64,000 bases of DNA from contig CP127384.1 in assembly GCA_030285985.1 (NCBI GenBank), positions 1,724,501 to 1,788,500 of the forward strand. The letters are read 5' to 3'. The DNA comes from Aquidulcibacter paucihalophilus (GTDB lineage Bacteria > Pseudomonadota > Alphaproteobacteria > Caulobacterales > Caulobacteraceae). The notes under the pieces are model-generated. The model was given only the letters and a program-made list of their open reading frames with translations, searched no databases and was not told where the DNA came from. Position numbers and translations under genes: made by a program. The first letter of the stretch is position 1. Every line of letters starts with the position of its first letter. Of the stretch, positions 1-8,289 are shown one piece after another.

Positions 1-215
1 CCCCACTTCAAGCCCGTTCGGTAGCCGCCATTGGCATACCCTGCGCCGAAGGCACCAACCCCGAACCAGCCCACAAATCCAAGAAAAGCGGGATCAAGGC
101 TGAACCGCCTTCCCCACGTGTCGAATAGGAAGCCCCACCAAAAGAAGAGGGCAGCGGCAGCAAGTAGAATGCCGTAGCCGACAATCTGTCTCTTCCCTGC
201 GTGCATTGCCCTCAT
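1..215 (-). CDS. small membrane protein, C-terminus cut by window edge
   Basis: An open frame runs from ATG at 215 to the window edge without a stop (71 codons). It has a short basic N-terminus, a hydrophobic helix at about residues 11–31 (IVGYGILLAAAALFF then aromatic residues), a polar linker, and a second glycine-rich hydrophobic stretch at about 43–59. This looks like a small two-helix inner-membrane protein. A second ATG at 206 is possible. I do not recognise a family. It reads the same way as the NTPase gene further right. Confidence 0.45.
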   Translation of the reverse strand, partial: MRAMHAGKRQIVGYGILLAAAALFFWWGFLFDTWGRRFSLDPAFLGFVGWFGVGAFGAGYANGGYRTGLKW

Positions 216-612
216 CCAATCCAGCCAACCCACTCGACGTTATGACGCCCGTCGCAATGTCCGCAATGGGTCGGGAGCTGCCAAAGGCATCGGACCAAAA
301 AGCGGACTTTCCCAGGCTCAGACGGCATGCCTGAATGTCGTGTTTCCGGCGCTCAGTGAATGACCGGTTCTGGCGCTGACCGGAAGTTCGCGTGAATCAA
401 GGGCAGAAGCAGATTTCAGCGGACTTACCGTTTGCTGCCCAAGGAGTTGGGTCTTGGTGAAGGCCCCACATCGGGGAGTGGCTCCCGGACGTTATCTCTC
501 GAATCGGTCGGAGCTGGAGTTGAACTTCATGGCCCCGCTCTCGCCTACGCTCTGGGGACCAAGTCGAGCGGTGCGGCTTCGTCGATGGTCTCCAAGGATC
601 CTCAATCATGTC
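216..612. other. non-coding gap
   Basis: No convincing gene is seen. The gap holds the words GTCCGC (259–264) and GCGGAC (302–307) as a loose inverted pair. Short open frames on both strands have no recognisable protein character. Confidence 0.4.
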
Positions 613-3075
613 TCAGATCGCTCCAGGAAAGACGACGCGCCTTGCTTTTGCCAGCCGGACCTCAGCGAGCGGCGCGCTGATCTCCAAGGCCTGACGAACT
701 CGCGCGACCTCGTCGGCCAGACCTCGGGACGAAAGGTCATCCCAGCCCGCACGAGACTCCAGACCGCGCGCGACAATCCGGATCAGAATGACGATCTCGT
801 AGTGCACGGCCATTTCGCGGGCGAAGCGAGCGAGCGTTCGGCCGTCTTCCGTGGCGTTAAGTCCCGACAAGGCGTCGATCGTTCCCCTGAAGCGGCCGAG
901 GGCACCCCGGGCTGCCGCCAGCGTGGCCTCTGCAGGCAGGACCGCCAAGGCCGCGAGAAGATCGTTGGTCTCGACGGTTTCCTTAGCGTTCCGCACCGCG
1001 ATACCGGTCGCTCGCAGGCGGGTAGCGAGATCAGCTTCCGCCATAGCGTCGACCGCCTGTTTGAGGGTGATCATCCCCTTTTCGGACGTCTCCGCGACGT
1101 CAAGCAGGGTGCGCCCTTGCCGTATGAGGTCGCGCGGCAGTCCGCCCGAGAACATGTGGCAGACCTGAAGGAATGGGTCCGGGAGCCGGAGAATCCTGCG
1201 AGCGAGGAGAGCGCGCGACTGCTCCAAGGACAGGAAGTCGAGTTGAATGATGTCGTCGAGGGCACTGTCGAACGCGTCCCGGAACCCGAGACCGCGGCGC
1301 TCGAACGCCGCCAAGGCGTGTTCGGAGACGCTGACCAGATAGAAGCAGCGGTTGATTCCGAAGATGGACTTGACGCCGTTCAGGAAGGCTTCGGCCTGCT
1401 GCGCGGTCTTGAGCTTGTCGAGTTCATCGATGCCGATGATGACCACGTTTTGGTAGTGGTCGGCGACGCCTTCCACGAAGGACCGAAAGCGTACAACAAG
1501 GTCTGGCAGGCTCTCCGTCCGCTCCGCTACCGTGACGCCGCCGGTTCGCGACGTCTCCAGCCCGACCCCGAGCTTCAATCCGCCGCCCCAGCCAGAGGTG
1601 TAGGTGCGCTGAAAGGCGATGTGCCGGAGCTCGACCTTGGCGCGGGCGGCGAGGGGAGCGCCGGCGAACTCGGGCGGCGTCGGGAATCGGTCGCGGCCGA
1701 GCAGAAGGCGCTGAAATGGTGAGCGCGACCCCAAGAGCATCATCATCGCAAACAGGCTGAGGGCAATGCCGCCCGTGAACAGCGGCGAACTTGCCAGAAG
1801 TTGTTCCACCGTCGGCACGGTTCGCGGGGCCACGGGCAGGCCCCCTCCGGTCGGACCTCCGGTGGCGGCGACGGTCTGCGCCGGTGGTGTCTGCTGGCTT
1901 GTGGGCCGGATCTCCGGCGCCGCCGTCGCCAGTTCCGCAACTTGGGCGGTCGCCGTCGGGCGAGCGGGGACATTTGCCGTCGAGGCGACGACGGCCGTGG
2001 AGACCGCGGCGGCCCCGGCAAGCAGAAGCAGTTTTCCGTACAGCGAAAAATCGCGGGCCAGCATGCGACGTCTCCGACGATCGGCATCCGCGGCGTCCTC
2101 GTCGAACTCGATATGGAAGCGATTGCGCCCACCTTCGGTCTCGATGACGCGCCGACATAGAGCCGCGAAGACGTGCAAAAGGAACTCCCGACTCTCGTAT
2201 TCGACGGGAGCTGAGGTCGCGACCGAGATCGCGGGCTTGCCGTTGATAGTCGGATTGGCGCTGCAGAAGGATGACAGGAGCGTGGTCTTCCCGGCCCCTC
2301 TTGGGCCGCTGACACCGATACTGGCGCCCGGGAGCGTCGAGAACTGTCGCAGGAGCGTTTTCCACTCTGACGTCGAAACCTCGTTCTCGGTGGTACCGAC
2401 CTCCGTCAGACCTGATCCTACGGTCAGGATCTGTCGTCCGCGCTTCGTGGGGTCCCTCCTGACCCGCAGCTGGCCGCTATAGATCGGCCCCTGGAGGGTG
2501 TTCAGGATCTCGGTGACGTGATCCCTGACTAGGTGCACAAGCTGATCATGGCGGACTGCGTCGGCACGCTGAACGGCCTGATCGAGCTGCGGCAACCCGA
2601 ACCGTTCGCGAACCTTCCATCGATGTCTCCGGGCAAGGACGGCGAAGAAGAATGCCTCGTAGATCAGGAGTGCGATGGTGCCATACGACAGGACCCACAG
2701 GCCGCCCGTGAGCCAGTTTGAGCTGAACGGGGCGATCCAAGTTTCGAAGAAGGCTTGGGCCGGACGCCAGCCCGGCCAGCGGCTAACCACCGCCATGGCG
2801 ACTCCAATGGACCCCGCGAGAAGGGCGAGTCCCAAACGGAACTTGTGCCCGGTATGAGCAATGATCTCATCAGCGGCAAAATTGGCGGTCCTCGCTTCCG
2901 CCTGCGCCTCTCGCCAGTCGGCCGTGGCTTTCGAGAGCTCCAGCTCGATCTCTGGTCGCCTTTGACGGAGGTCGCGCTCGACCATTGGTCGGTTTGTTGC
3001 GGCGCCGTGGGTCGTCAGAAGGACTTTCAGTTCCGTTGTATCGAGCGCGCCAACGATTTCGTCTTCGATGGTCAT
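613..3075 (-). CDS. KAP-like transmembrane P-loop NTPase
   Basis: An 820-residue membrane-anchored ATPase. Two hydrophobic helices lie at about 80–97 and 121–148. Walker A (GPRGAGKTT) is at about 257–265 and Walker B (VVIIGIDELDKL) at about 544–555. Between them sits a long insert with two more hydrophobic segments (about 348–366 and 430–449) and an Ala/Pro/Thr-rich linker. Membrane helices inserted between Walker A and B are the hallmark of KAP-family NTPases, some of which take part in bacterial defence. A GGLPRDLIR stretch near 645 resembles a sensor-2 region. The ATG at 3075 follows a strong GGAGGGGGA ribosome site. The gene is divergent from the nuclease at 3726. Family assignment is by architecture; the exact role is unknown. 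Confidence 0.7.
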   Translation of the reverse strand: MTIEDEIVGALDTTELKVLLTTHGAATNRPMVERDLRQRRPEIELELSKATADWREAQAEARTANFAADEIIAHTGHKFRLGLALLAGSIGVAMAVVSRWPGWRPAQAFFETWIAPFSSNWLTGGLWVLSYGTIALLIYEAFFFAVLARRHRWKVRERFGLPQLDQAVQRADAVRHDQLVHLVRDHVTEILNTLQGPIYSGQLRVRRDPTKRGRQILTVGSGLTEVGTTENEVSTSEWKTLLRQFSTLPGASIGVSGPRGAGKTTLLSSFCSANPTINGKPAISVATSAPVEYESREFLLHVFAALCRRVIETEGGRNRFHIEFDEDAADADRRRRRMLARDFSLYGKLLLLAGAAAVSTAVVASTANVPARPTATAQVAELATAAPEIRPTSQQTPPAQTVAATGGPTGGGLPVAPRTVPTVEQLLASSPLFTGGIALSLFAMMMLLGSRSPFQRLLLGRDRFPTPPEFAGAPLAARAKVELRHIAFQRTYTSGWGGGLKLGVGLETSRTGGVTVAERTESLPDLVVRFRSFVEGVADHYQNVVIIGIDELDKLKTAQQAEAFLNGVKSIFGINRCFYLVSVSEHALAAFERRGLGFRDAFDSALDDIIQLDFLSLEQSRALLARRILRLPDPFLQVCHMFSGGLPRDLIRQGRTLLDVAETSEKGMITLKQAVDAMAEADLATRLRATGIAVRNAKETVETNDLLAALAVLPAEATLAAARGALGRFRGTIDALSGLNATEDGRTLARFAREMAVHYEIVILIRIVARGLESRAGWDDLSSRGLADEVARVRQALEISAPLAEVRLAKARRVVFPGAI

Positions 3076-3725
3076 CCTGTCCCCCTCCCAGGTTCTGTTC
3101 GCTCTATGCGCGATATCTGCCTCGTCGTCACGAGAGGCGAAAGGTGCGGACAGATGCTGGGATGAAGGCGTTCAAGCCCTCTGTGCGCTAACGCACGCAG
3201 CTATGCGCAACCCTCGCGATCTCAAAGCGCGGTAGCCAAGCGGATGGCCGGCCCCAATGTCTTCGACGGGTCGAAGCAAACCGTCTTCCAATCGGCTGCG
3301 CCAACGTCCACTTTGCGCAGGTGCGCTAATGTCGGCTCATGGCGCTCAGCGGCCGACCTGACGGGAGGAGAATGGACTGAGTCTTAAGCCTGTCCTTGGG
3401 CCGAGAGAGGCTCCACGCCGCGTCCGTCAGCCAGAATCCATTTTTCCTCGCCCCTGTGAAGAGCCGAGCGCAAGTTGCTTCTCCTGTACTCGCTGCTTTC
3501 AACCCGCGTCTCTTCGACGATGTTCAGACGTGCTCGAGTTCGGTCGGCATCAGTCGGCAGAGCAAGATGCATTGCGGTCCCGAAGGAGCAAGGGAAGCCG
3601 TTCGCCCTGCCGGTGGGAATGACGTCTCTTCCGTCGCTACCGAAATGAGAATCACACCACGTTTGGCGCAAGGCGCGCAATACGCCACGGAATGACCTTC
3701 CTGCCGGCGCGTCAAAGGGGAGTGC
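3076..3725. other. intergenic region between divergent NTPase and nuclease
   Basis: About 650 bases lie between two divergent genes and should contain both promoters. Open frames of about 98 codons exist on both strands around 3384–3695 but have no ribosome site or recognisable protein features. No repeat, tRNA or CRISPR is seen. Confidence 0.4.
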
Positions 3726-5318
3726 ATGGCGAAGGGTATTAGCGGGTCGACGATCAAGTCTTGGTTCCAGTACCGCTGCGAACGGAAGACCCGATACGAG
3801 ATCATGGACCCGGAGGACCTGGCGGCGGTGCCGGTCGTCAAGGACGGCCGGGAGGAATCGTGGGCCGTGCTCGGCGTCGAGTTCGAAGATCGGGTCGTCG
3901 CGCAGCTCGCCCGGACGACCGGCGTGCTCAGGCCACGGGTCGCGAAGGAAGGCCTGCTGGAGCGGCTTGCTGTAGCTTTCCTTCGGGGCGAGGGGTCAGC
4001 CGAGTACGCGGCCCAGGTCAATCTTCGGCCCCGCAACGCTGACGCCATCCTTGGAGCTGGGAGCGACCTCAAGTTGCGTCACAGCTTCGCCGACTTGATT
4101 CACCGCGATCTCAGCGAACCGGTTCCTGTCTTCAAGGTTATCGACATCAAGGCGACGCGGGCGGCGCGGCCGTTCCACAAGACACAGGTCGCCTACTACG
4201 TTCGTCTTCTTCAGAGCGTGCTGCAGGAGATCGGAGCACCAGGGATCGTCGCATCCATGGGAGAGATCTGGCACATCGCCGAGGGGAGCGACGCTTCGGG
4301 ACACGCCTATGGGGTGGATGAATTCCTGCTGACGCCCTATCTGCGGCAGGTCGACGACTTCTGCCGAAACACCCTGCCGCAGATCGCCTCCCGCACGGTG
4401 TCGAGGGAGGTGGATGACACTTTCTTCCACGTCTACTTCAAGTGCGAACAGTGCGCCTATCTACCGCATTGCGGCGCAGCGGTCGCGGCCGATCGGCCCG
4501 CGCACCGGCGCGATCTTTCAGCGGTCGCCGGGCTGTCGCACGAATCTAAGCGCACGCTCCATGGCGTCGGTATCCACTCGGTCGCGCAGTTGGCGGACGC
4601 ATCCCCCGGGATCGGCAAGATGGACGGGGCAGGCTGGTCGCTGTCGCGCCGGGCGGACGCCCTGATCCTGCGGGCCAAGGCCCTGCGGGAGGGTCACCCG
4701 GGTGCCGGCGTGGATCCCCATACCTTCCTGATGCCGGGCAAGGTGGACGTCGCGCTCTACCTAGTCGCCGACCATGACCCGGTGGACGACGGTCTGACGA
4801 CGCTCGGCTATCTGTATGTGGAAAACGGGGTCGCGCGCGAGACGATCGAGGTTCTGCCGACCGCGGACCGGGCGGCCGAGGCGGATGCGCTAGTCCGTAT
4901 TTTCAGCAAGGTCATAGAGGATCTGGGCCTGGTCGACAGCCGCAACGAAGCCGCGGAAGCGCGGGGGGAGCCGGGCCTGCAGGCCCACATCTTCCTGTAC
5001 GAGCCCAGCGAAGCGATCGGACTTCAGAACGCCGTCGGCCGGCACCTCAGGGATGAACGCATCCGCGGCGGCCTGCTCAACATGGTGCGGCTGTTCCCCC
5101 CGGAGGAGATCGTGCCTGAGCCGGAGTTCCGCGGCATGCAGCATCTGCCGGCCACCGCAGTCCGCAGCGTGGTGGAGAAGCTGTTCGCCCTGCCTGTGAC
5201 GGTGTCGTACGATCTTCGTCAGGTCAGCCAGACCCTAGCCGACAGCGGTGCCGTACTGACGCCCTATGCGCCCGTCGAGCCCTTCGTCCGGCCGTGCGCC
5301 CCGAACCAGAAACGATAG
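3726..5318 (+). CDS. Cas4/TM0106-like PD-(D/E)XK nuclease, 3′-truncated
   Basis: A 530-residue protein with a RecB/Cas4-type nuclease core. The acidic and lysine residues are D114 and D140-I-K142, followed by a Q154…Y158 pair (QVAYY). A likely Fe–S cluster is formed by C18 and by C240, C243 and C249 (CEQCAYLPHC), spaced as in Cas4 and AddB. After this comes a helix-hairpin-helix-like stretch (about 264–320) and a region like the RNase H-type exonuclease part of TM0106 relatives (about 335–440). The last residues (about 523–530) are encoded by the antisense of the neighbouring flavodoxin-fold gene, so the natural C-terminus is missing. Larger relatives continue into a helicase, which I infer was lost. 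ATG 3726 follows an AAGGGGAG site. Activity of the remnant is uncertain. Confidence 0.65.
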   Translation: MAKGISGSTIKSWFQYRCERKTRYEIMDPEDLAAVPVVKDGREESWAVLGVEFEDRVVAQLARTTGVLRPRVAKEGLLERLAVAFLRGEGSAEYAAQVNLRPRNADAILGAGSDLKLRHSFADLIHRDLSEPVPVFKVIDIKATRAARPFHKTQVAYYVRLLQSVLQEIGAPGIVASMGEIWHIAEGSDASGHAYGVDEFLLTPYLRQVDDFCRNTLPQIASRTVSREVDDTFFHVYFKCEQCAYLPHCGAAVAADRPAHRRDLSAVAGLSHESKRTLHGVGIHSVAQLADASPGIGKMDGAGWSLSRRADALILRAKALREGHPGAGVDPHTFLMPGKVDVALYLVADHDPVDDGLTTLGYLYVENGVARETIEVLPTADRAAEADALVRIFSKVIEDLGLVDSRNEAAEARGEPGLQAHIFLYEPSEAIGLQNAVGRHLRDERIRGGLLNMVRLFPPEEIVPEPEFRGMQHLPATAVRSVVEKLFALPVTVSYDLRQVSQTLADSGAVLTPYAPVEPFVRPCAPNQKR

Positions 5319-5716
5319 ACCGGCGCCGGCATGCCCATCGTCACGATGATGTGCGCAGAGCGTCCAGTGAGCCGGCCGGTCATCGCCCGTCCGGTTCTGA
5401 AGGCGAAACCGGGTCGAAATATCTGCTCAAACAGTGCCTTGAGGCGCGCCGGTTCGGTTCCGAGCCAGAGGGGATGCACGATGACCAGGTGTTCAGCCCA
5501 AGCGACCAGGGCCTGGGCGGCGGCCAGATCAGGGCAGGCGTGCGGGGCCTCCCAGCCGTTGCGGTCCTGCAGGATAGGAAAATCCAGATCCGCGAGACGC
5601 AGCAACCGGACTTCGTGCCCGACCTGACGCGCGCCGTCAGCATAAGCGTCAGCCACGGCATGGCAGAAGCGCGCCGGATCCCCATCCGGGTGCCCATCGA
5701 TGATACCGATCCGCAT
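5264..5716 (-). CDS. NAD(P)H oxidoreductase, flavodoxin fold, C-terminus truncated
   Basis: The first 140 or so residues match flavodoxin-like quinone or FMN reductases (Kef ancillary / MdaB type). It starts MRIGIIDGHPDG, contains VIVHPLWLG typical of the flavin pocket, and reaches TMGMPAPVYRFWF. Family members normally continue about 40–50 residues with a conserved helix. Here the frame runs eight residues (RTKGSTGA) into the opposite-strand nuclease sequence and stops, giving 150 residues. ATG 5716 is chosen because homology begins there. It is the last gene of the minus-strand run from the Usp gene at 6936, four bases after the preceding stop. Probably a pseudogene or impaired enzyme. Confidence 0.65.
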   Translation of the reverse strand: MRIGIIDGHPDGDPARFCHAVADAYADGARQVGHEVRLLRLADLDFPILQDRNGWEAPHACPDLAAAQALVAWAEHLVIVHPLWLGTEPARLKALFEQIFRPGFAFRTGRAMTGRLTGRSAHIIVTMGMPAPVYRFWFGAHGRTKGSTGA

Positions 5717-5720
5717 CTGC

Positions 5721-6089
5721 TCACAAGGCTCGAAGTTGGCCGACCCGGAAGGTATGCATGGCTCCATCCGGAGCCTGCAGCGAGACGTATTCGCCCAGCA
5801 CGAAGCACTCTTCACCAAAGCGGAAGCCGATCTCATCGTCGGCGCTGCCGGGAAAATCCAGAATCCAGCGACCGTGACCGGAGCTCAATAGCCAACCGAT
5901 CGCCACCGTCTCGCCACCCGCGAAGCGCCGGACCCGGCAAGAGCTTTTCATTGTCTGCGCAGCTCTTGGGTCCAGGCGGCCCGCAGCGTCCAGCGGAGCA
6001 ACAATGTCATAGCCGCTTTGACGGTCGCCTCCCGGCTTGCCGGGTTCCCGGGCGAGTTCAAGGCGGATGTGGTGGAGGTCGCTGGTCAT
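5721..6089 (-). CDS. conserved hypothetical protein in Usp operon
   Basis: A soluble protein of 122 residues without signal peptide or membrane helix. The middle carries a charged pattern (CRVRRFAGGE) and a WILDFPGS/FRFGEECFVLGEY segment that looks like a small beta-rich fold. It sits 16 bases after the Usp gene and 4 bases before the truncated oxidoreductase, so it is likely co-transcribed from the promoter with the FNR-type box at 6987. I do not recognise a named family. Confidence 0.6.
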   Translation of the reverse strand: MTSDLHHIRLELAREPGKPGGDRQSGYDIVAPLDAAGRLDPRAAQTMKSSCRVRRFAGGETVAIGWLLSSGHGRWILDFPGSADDEIGFRFGEECFVLGEYVSLQAPDGAMHTFRVGQLRAL

Positions 6090-6105
6090 CGTGCTGTCGG
6101 CGGTC

Positions 6106-6936
6106 TCAGTGGGCGAGGAGCAGGCAGAGAGTGCTTTCGGCCAGGAGTGTGCGGGTCACACCGCCGAGCGCCCACTCGCGCAACCGTGCGTGCCCGTAGC
6201 CTCCAGACACGATCAGACCAGCGCTTCGGGCGAGAGCCTCCTCAAGGATCTGGCGACCGACCGTCGCCTCGCCTTGCTCCGTACTCACCGGCTCCGCGGC
6301 GATCCGGTGCCGCGCAAGGAACTTGATAACATCGGCCAGCTCACCGTCGACGGTCCCGGAGTCCTCTCTCGAGCGGACTGCGTAGAGCGTCACGCCCCTG
6401 GCCCGTTGCAGCAGTGGAATAGCCGCGGTGAGTGCGAGGCGGGATTCGCGGGAATCTTTCCAGGCGACCAGGGCCTGTTCCCCTACAGGATTGCGCTCGC
6501 GGGCCGGCGGAGTCACCAGCACCGGTCGTCCGCATTGCATGAGAATGTCCGAGACTTCCGGTGCGTGGTAGGGCGCGCGTGGGTTGCGCGACCCGATGAT
6601 AACCAGGTCGGCCGCCCGCGCTTCCCGTGAACAGACTTCGCCGGGAAACCCGATCTGGCCTCGCCAGTCGGTCTCGACGTCGCGCGCGCGCGTGATGTCG
6701 GCGAACCGCTCGGCGGCGCGCTTCACCTCGGCCTCCGCCATGTCGCGATAGAGAGCCAGCAACTCGCCGACCATGGCCCCGCCGCCCAGCGGATCATACA
6801 GCGGCGGCGCGATGGAACCGGTGCAGAGGCCGGTCAGATGAGCGTTGAAGGCATTGGCGAGGTCACAGGCCAGTTCGAGGCGGCTGTCGCTCTCGGGGCC
6901 GTCATCGACGGCGACAAGAAGGCTGGCGTAGGTCAT
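6106..6936 (-). CDS. universal stress protein, tandem Usp domains
   Basis: A 276-residue cytoplasmic protein with two UspA-like halves. The N-terminal half opens SLLVAVDDGPESD and has VIIGSRNP near 140. The C-terminal half opens ALVAWKDSRES and ends with the nucleotide-binding signature LIVSGGYGHARLREW followed by LGGVTRTLL. This G-2x-G-9x-G-S/T pattern suggests ATP or nucleotide binding. Family members are induced by oxygen limitation and other stresses. It is the first gene of a three-gene minus-strand unit and diverges from a cytochrome c gene. The shared gap holds a perfect FNR/FixK-type palindrome 50 bases upstream. Confidence 0.9.
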   Translation of the reverse strand: MTYASLLVAVDDGPESDSRLELACDLANAFNAHLTGLCTGSIAPPLYDPLGGGAMVGELLALYRDMAEAEVKRAAERFADITRARDVETDWRGQIGFPGEVCSREARAADLVIIGSRNPRAPYHAPEVSDILMQCGRPVLVTPPARERNPVGEQALVAWKDSRESRLALTAAIPLLQRARGVTLYAVRSREDSGTVDGELADVIKFLARHRIAAEPVSTEQGEATVGRQILEEALARSAGLIVSGGYGHARLREWALGGVTRTLLAESTLCLLLAH

Positions 6937-6986
6937 GGCGGTCTCCGTCTATGGGCAAAGAGAGCCGCGACCGGGCGCCGCGCGCC

Positions 6987-7000
6987 TTGATCAGGATCAA
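6987..7000. promoter_or_regulatory. FNR/FixK-type box 1
   Basis: TTGATCAGGATCAA is a perfect 5+5 palindrome with a 4-base spacer. It lies 50 bases before the Usp start (6936, minus) and 49 before the cytochrome c start (7050, plus), so it can serve both. Confidence 0.85.
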
Positions 7001-7049
7001 CACTCCGCCTTTCGCCAACACCCAATGTGAGCAGCCTTGGAGACGCACG

Positions 7050-7412
7050 ATGTTCATACACCGCCTCGCTGCCGCCCTCGCGCTGAGCTGCGCCGCTTGC
7101 GCAAGCCCGCAGCCGCTGTTCCGGTCGGTTCCGCCCAGACCTGACACAACGGAACAGGCAGCCGTGCGCGGCCGGCAGTTCGTGACCCGGGCCTGCGCAG
7201 GCTGCCATGCGGTGGGCTCTGTCGGCGAAAGTCCCATGGCGGACGCCCCATCGTTTCGGGCAATTGTTCACCGCTATCCTCTCGATCGGCTGGAGGAAGG
7301 CTTCGCCGAGGGCCTGGTCACCAGTCACCCCGCGATGCCGGCGTATGTCTTTCGAGCCAGCGAAATCGACGACCTGATCGCCTATCTGCAAACCGTGAAG
7401 TCCGGGCCGTGA
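7050..7412 (+). CDS. small exported c-type cytochrome
   Basis: A protein of 120 residues with a hydrophobic leader (FIHRLAAALALSCAACA) and one haem-binding motif, CAGCH, at about residue 50. Distal Met candidates are in HPAMPAYVF, in the C-terminal half as expected for class I cytochrome c. The leader has a lipobox-like LSCAAC, so it may be lipid-anchored. The likely role is periplasmic electron transfer. ATG 7050 follows a GGAGA site; an upstream in-frame ATG at 6951 would place the FNR box inside the gene and lacks leader character. Expression is probably low-oxygen induced. Confidence 0.85.
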   Translation: MFIHRLAAALALSCAACASPQPLFRSVPPRPDTTEQAAVRGRQFVTRACAGCHAVGSVGESPMADAPSFRAIVHRYPLDRLEEGFAEGLVTSHPAMPAYVFRASEIDDLIAYLQTVKSGP

Positions 7413-7618
7413 CCTGCGCGGACGTACCGGGCGAACCTTCCCAAGGACGCTTTGGGGCACTGGAGGACGCGGAGCGAACCATCCCTCGCCGCATCGAACT
7501 CGTGGTGTGCCAATCAGCGAATGCAGCAGATGTGGTTCATGGGCCTGTTCCCACACGGGGTTTGGCAGGGTCGCGCACCTCTCGATCCGTGTCGCCGAGC
7601 ACGTCGGAGACGAGGGCA

Positions 7619-7632
7619 TTGACCCAGATCAA
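7619..7632. promoter_or_regulatory. FNR/FixK-type box 2
   Basis: TTGACCCAGATCAA lies 33 bases before the oxidoreductase ATG at 7666. Confidence 0.8.
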
Positions 7633-7665
7633 GGCTTTCGATCCAGGAATCCCGAAGGTGGACCA

Positions 7666-8286
7666 ATGCCACGTTCCGCCCCACGCATCGCAATCCTGGT
7701 GGCCCACCCGCGACGGAGGAGTTTCACCGTTGCCATGGCTCAGGCCTTCGCCGACGCGGCCCGCGCTGCGGGCTCAGACCTCGTTGAGCGTGACCTGTAC
7801 CGACTTCGCTTCGATCCCTGCCTCCATGCCAATGAGATGCCGGGTCGCCAGGGCGCAACGGTCAGGGCCGACGTCGCCCGGGAACGCGAGGCGATCGGCG
7901 ACGCAGACATCTTCGCCTTCTTCTATCCGCTGTGGTTCAATGCGACCCCGGCGATGATGAAAGGCTATATCGACCGCGTCTTCGGCATGGGTTTCGGCTA
8001 CACCGCGCTCCAGAAGGGCGGCAACCAGCCCGGGCTTCGGGGCCGTCGGATGATCACCTTCACCTCTTCGGGTGCTCCCCAGGAATGGGTCGAGCGCAGC
8101 GGCGCTTGGGCAGCAATGCAGACGCATTTCGATGAGCATTTCGCTGCGGTGACCGGGCTGGAAATCATCGGCCATCACAACGTTGGCGGCGTCGGGGGCG
8201 GCATGCGCAAGGACGTGGTCGACCGACACCGTCAGGCGGTCGCGGACCGGGCGCGCCAGATCATCGCCGCCGGCCCCCGCGAATAG
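7666..8286 (+). CDS. NAD(P)H:quinone oxidoreductase, flavodoxin fold
   Basis: A protein of 206 residues. It opens RIAILVAHPRRRSFT (flavin phosphate loop), then FAFFYPLWFNATPAMMKGY, the conserved flavin and quinone-pocket segment of the NQO/MdaB family, and GFGYTAL near 105. Length is normal. The likely reaction is two-electron reduction of quinones or flavins by NAD(P)H in the cytoplasm. ATG 7666 is chosen for the AAGGTGG site and the start of homology. It is a distant, intact relative of the truncated gene at 5264, and has its own FNR-type box. Confidence 0.85.
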   Translation: MPRSAPRIAILVAHPRRRSFTVAMAQAFADAARAAGSDLVERDLYRLRFDPCLHANEMPGRQGATVRADVAREREAIGDADIFAFFYPLWFNATPAMMKGYIDRVFGMGFGYTALQKGGNQPGLRGRRMITFTSSGAPQEWVERSGAWAAMQTHFDEHFAAVTGLEIIGHHNVGGVGGGMRKDVVDRHRQAVADRARQIIAAGPRE

Positions 8287-8289
8287 GGA

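Noticed and set aside
397..609. 70-codon minus-strand frame downstream of the NTPase
   Set aside because: Its composition is irregular and Arg/Pro-rich, with no ribosome site or known domain.
454..1722. 422-codon plus-strand frame opposite the NTPase
   Set aside because: It has no recognisable motifs and lies against Walker B and the C-terminal half of the NTPase.
3384..3695. Overlapping 98- and 99-codon frames in the gap before the nuclease
   Set aside because: Neither has a ribosome site, a leader or a known pattern, and they overlap on opposite strands.
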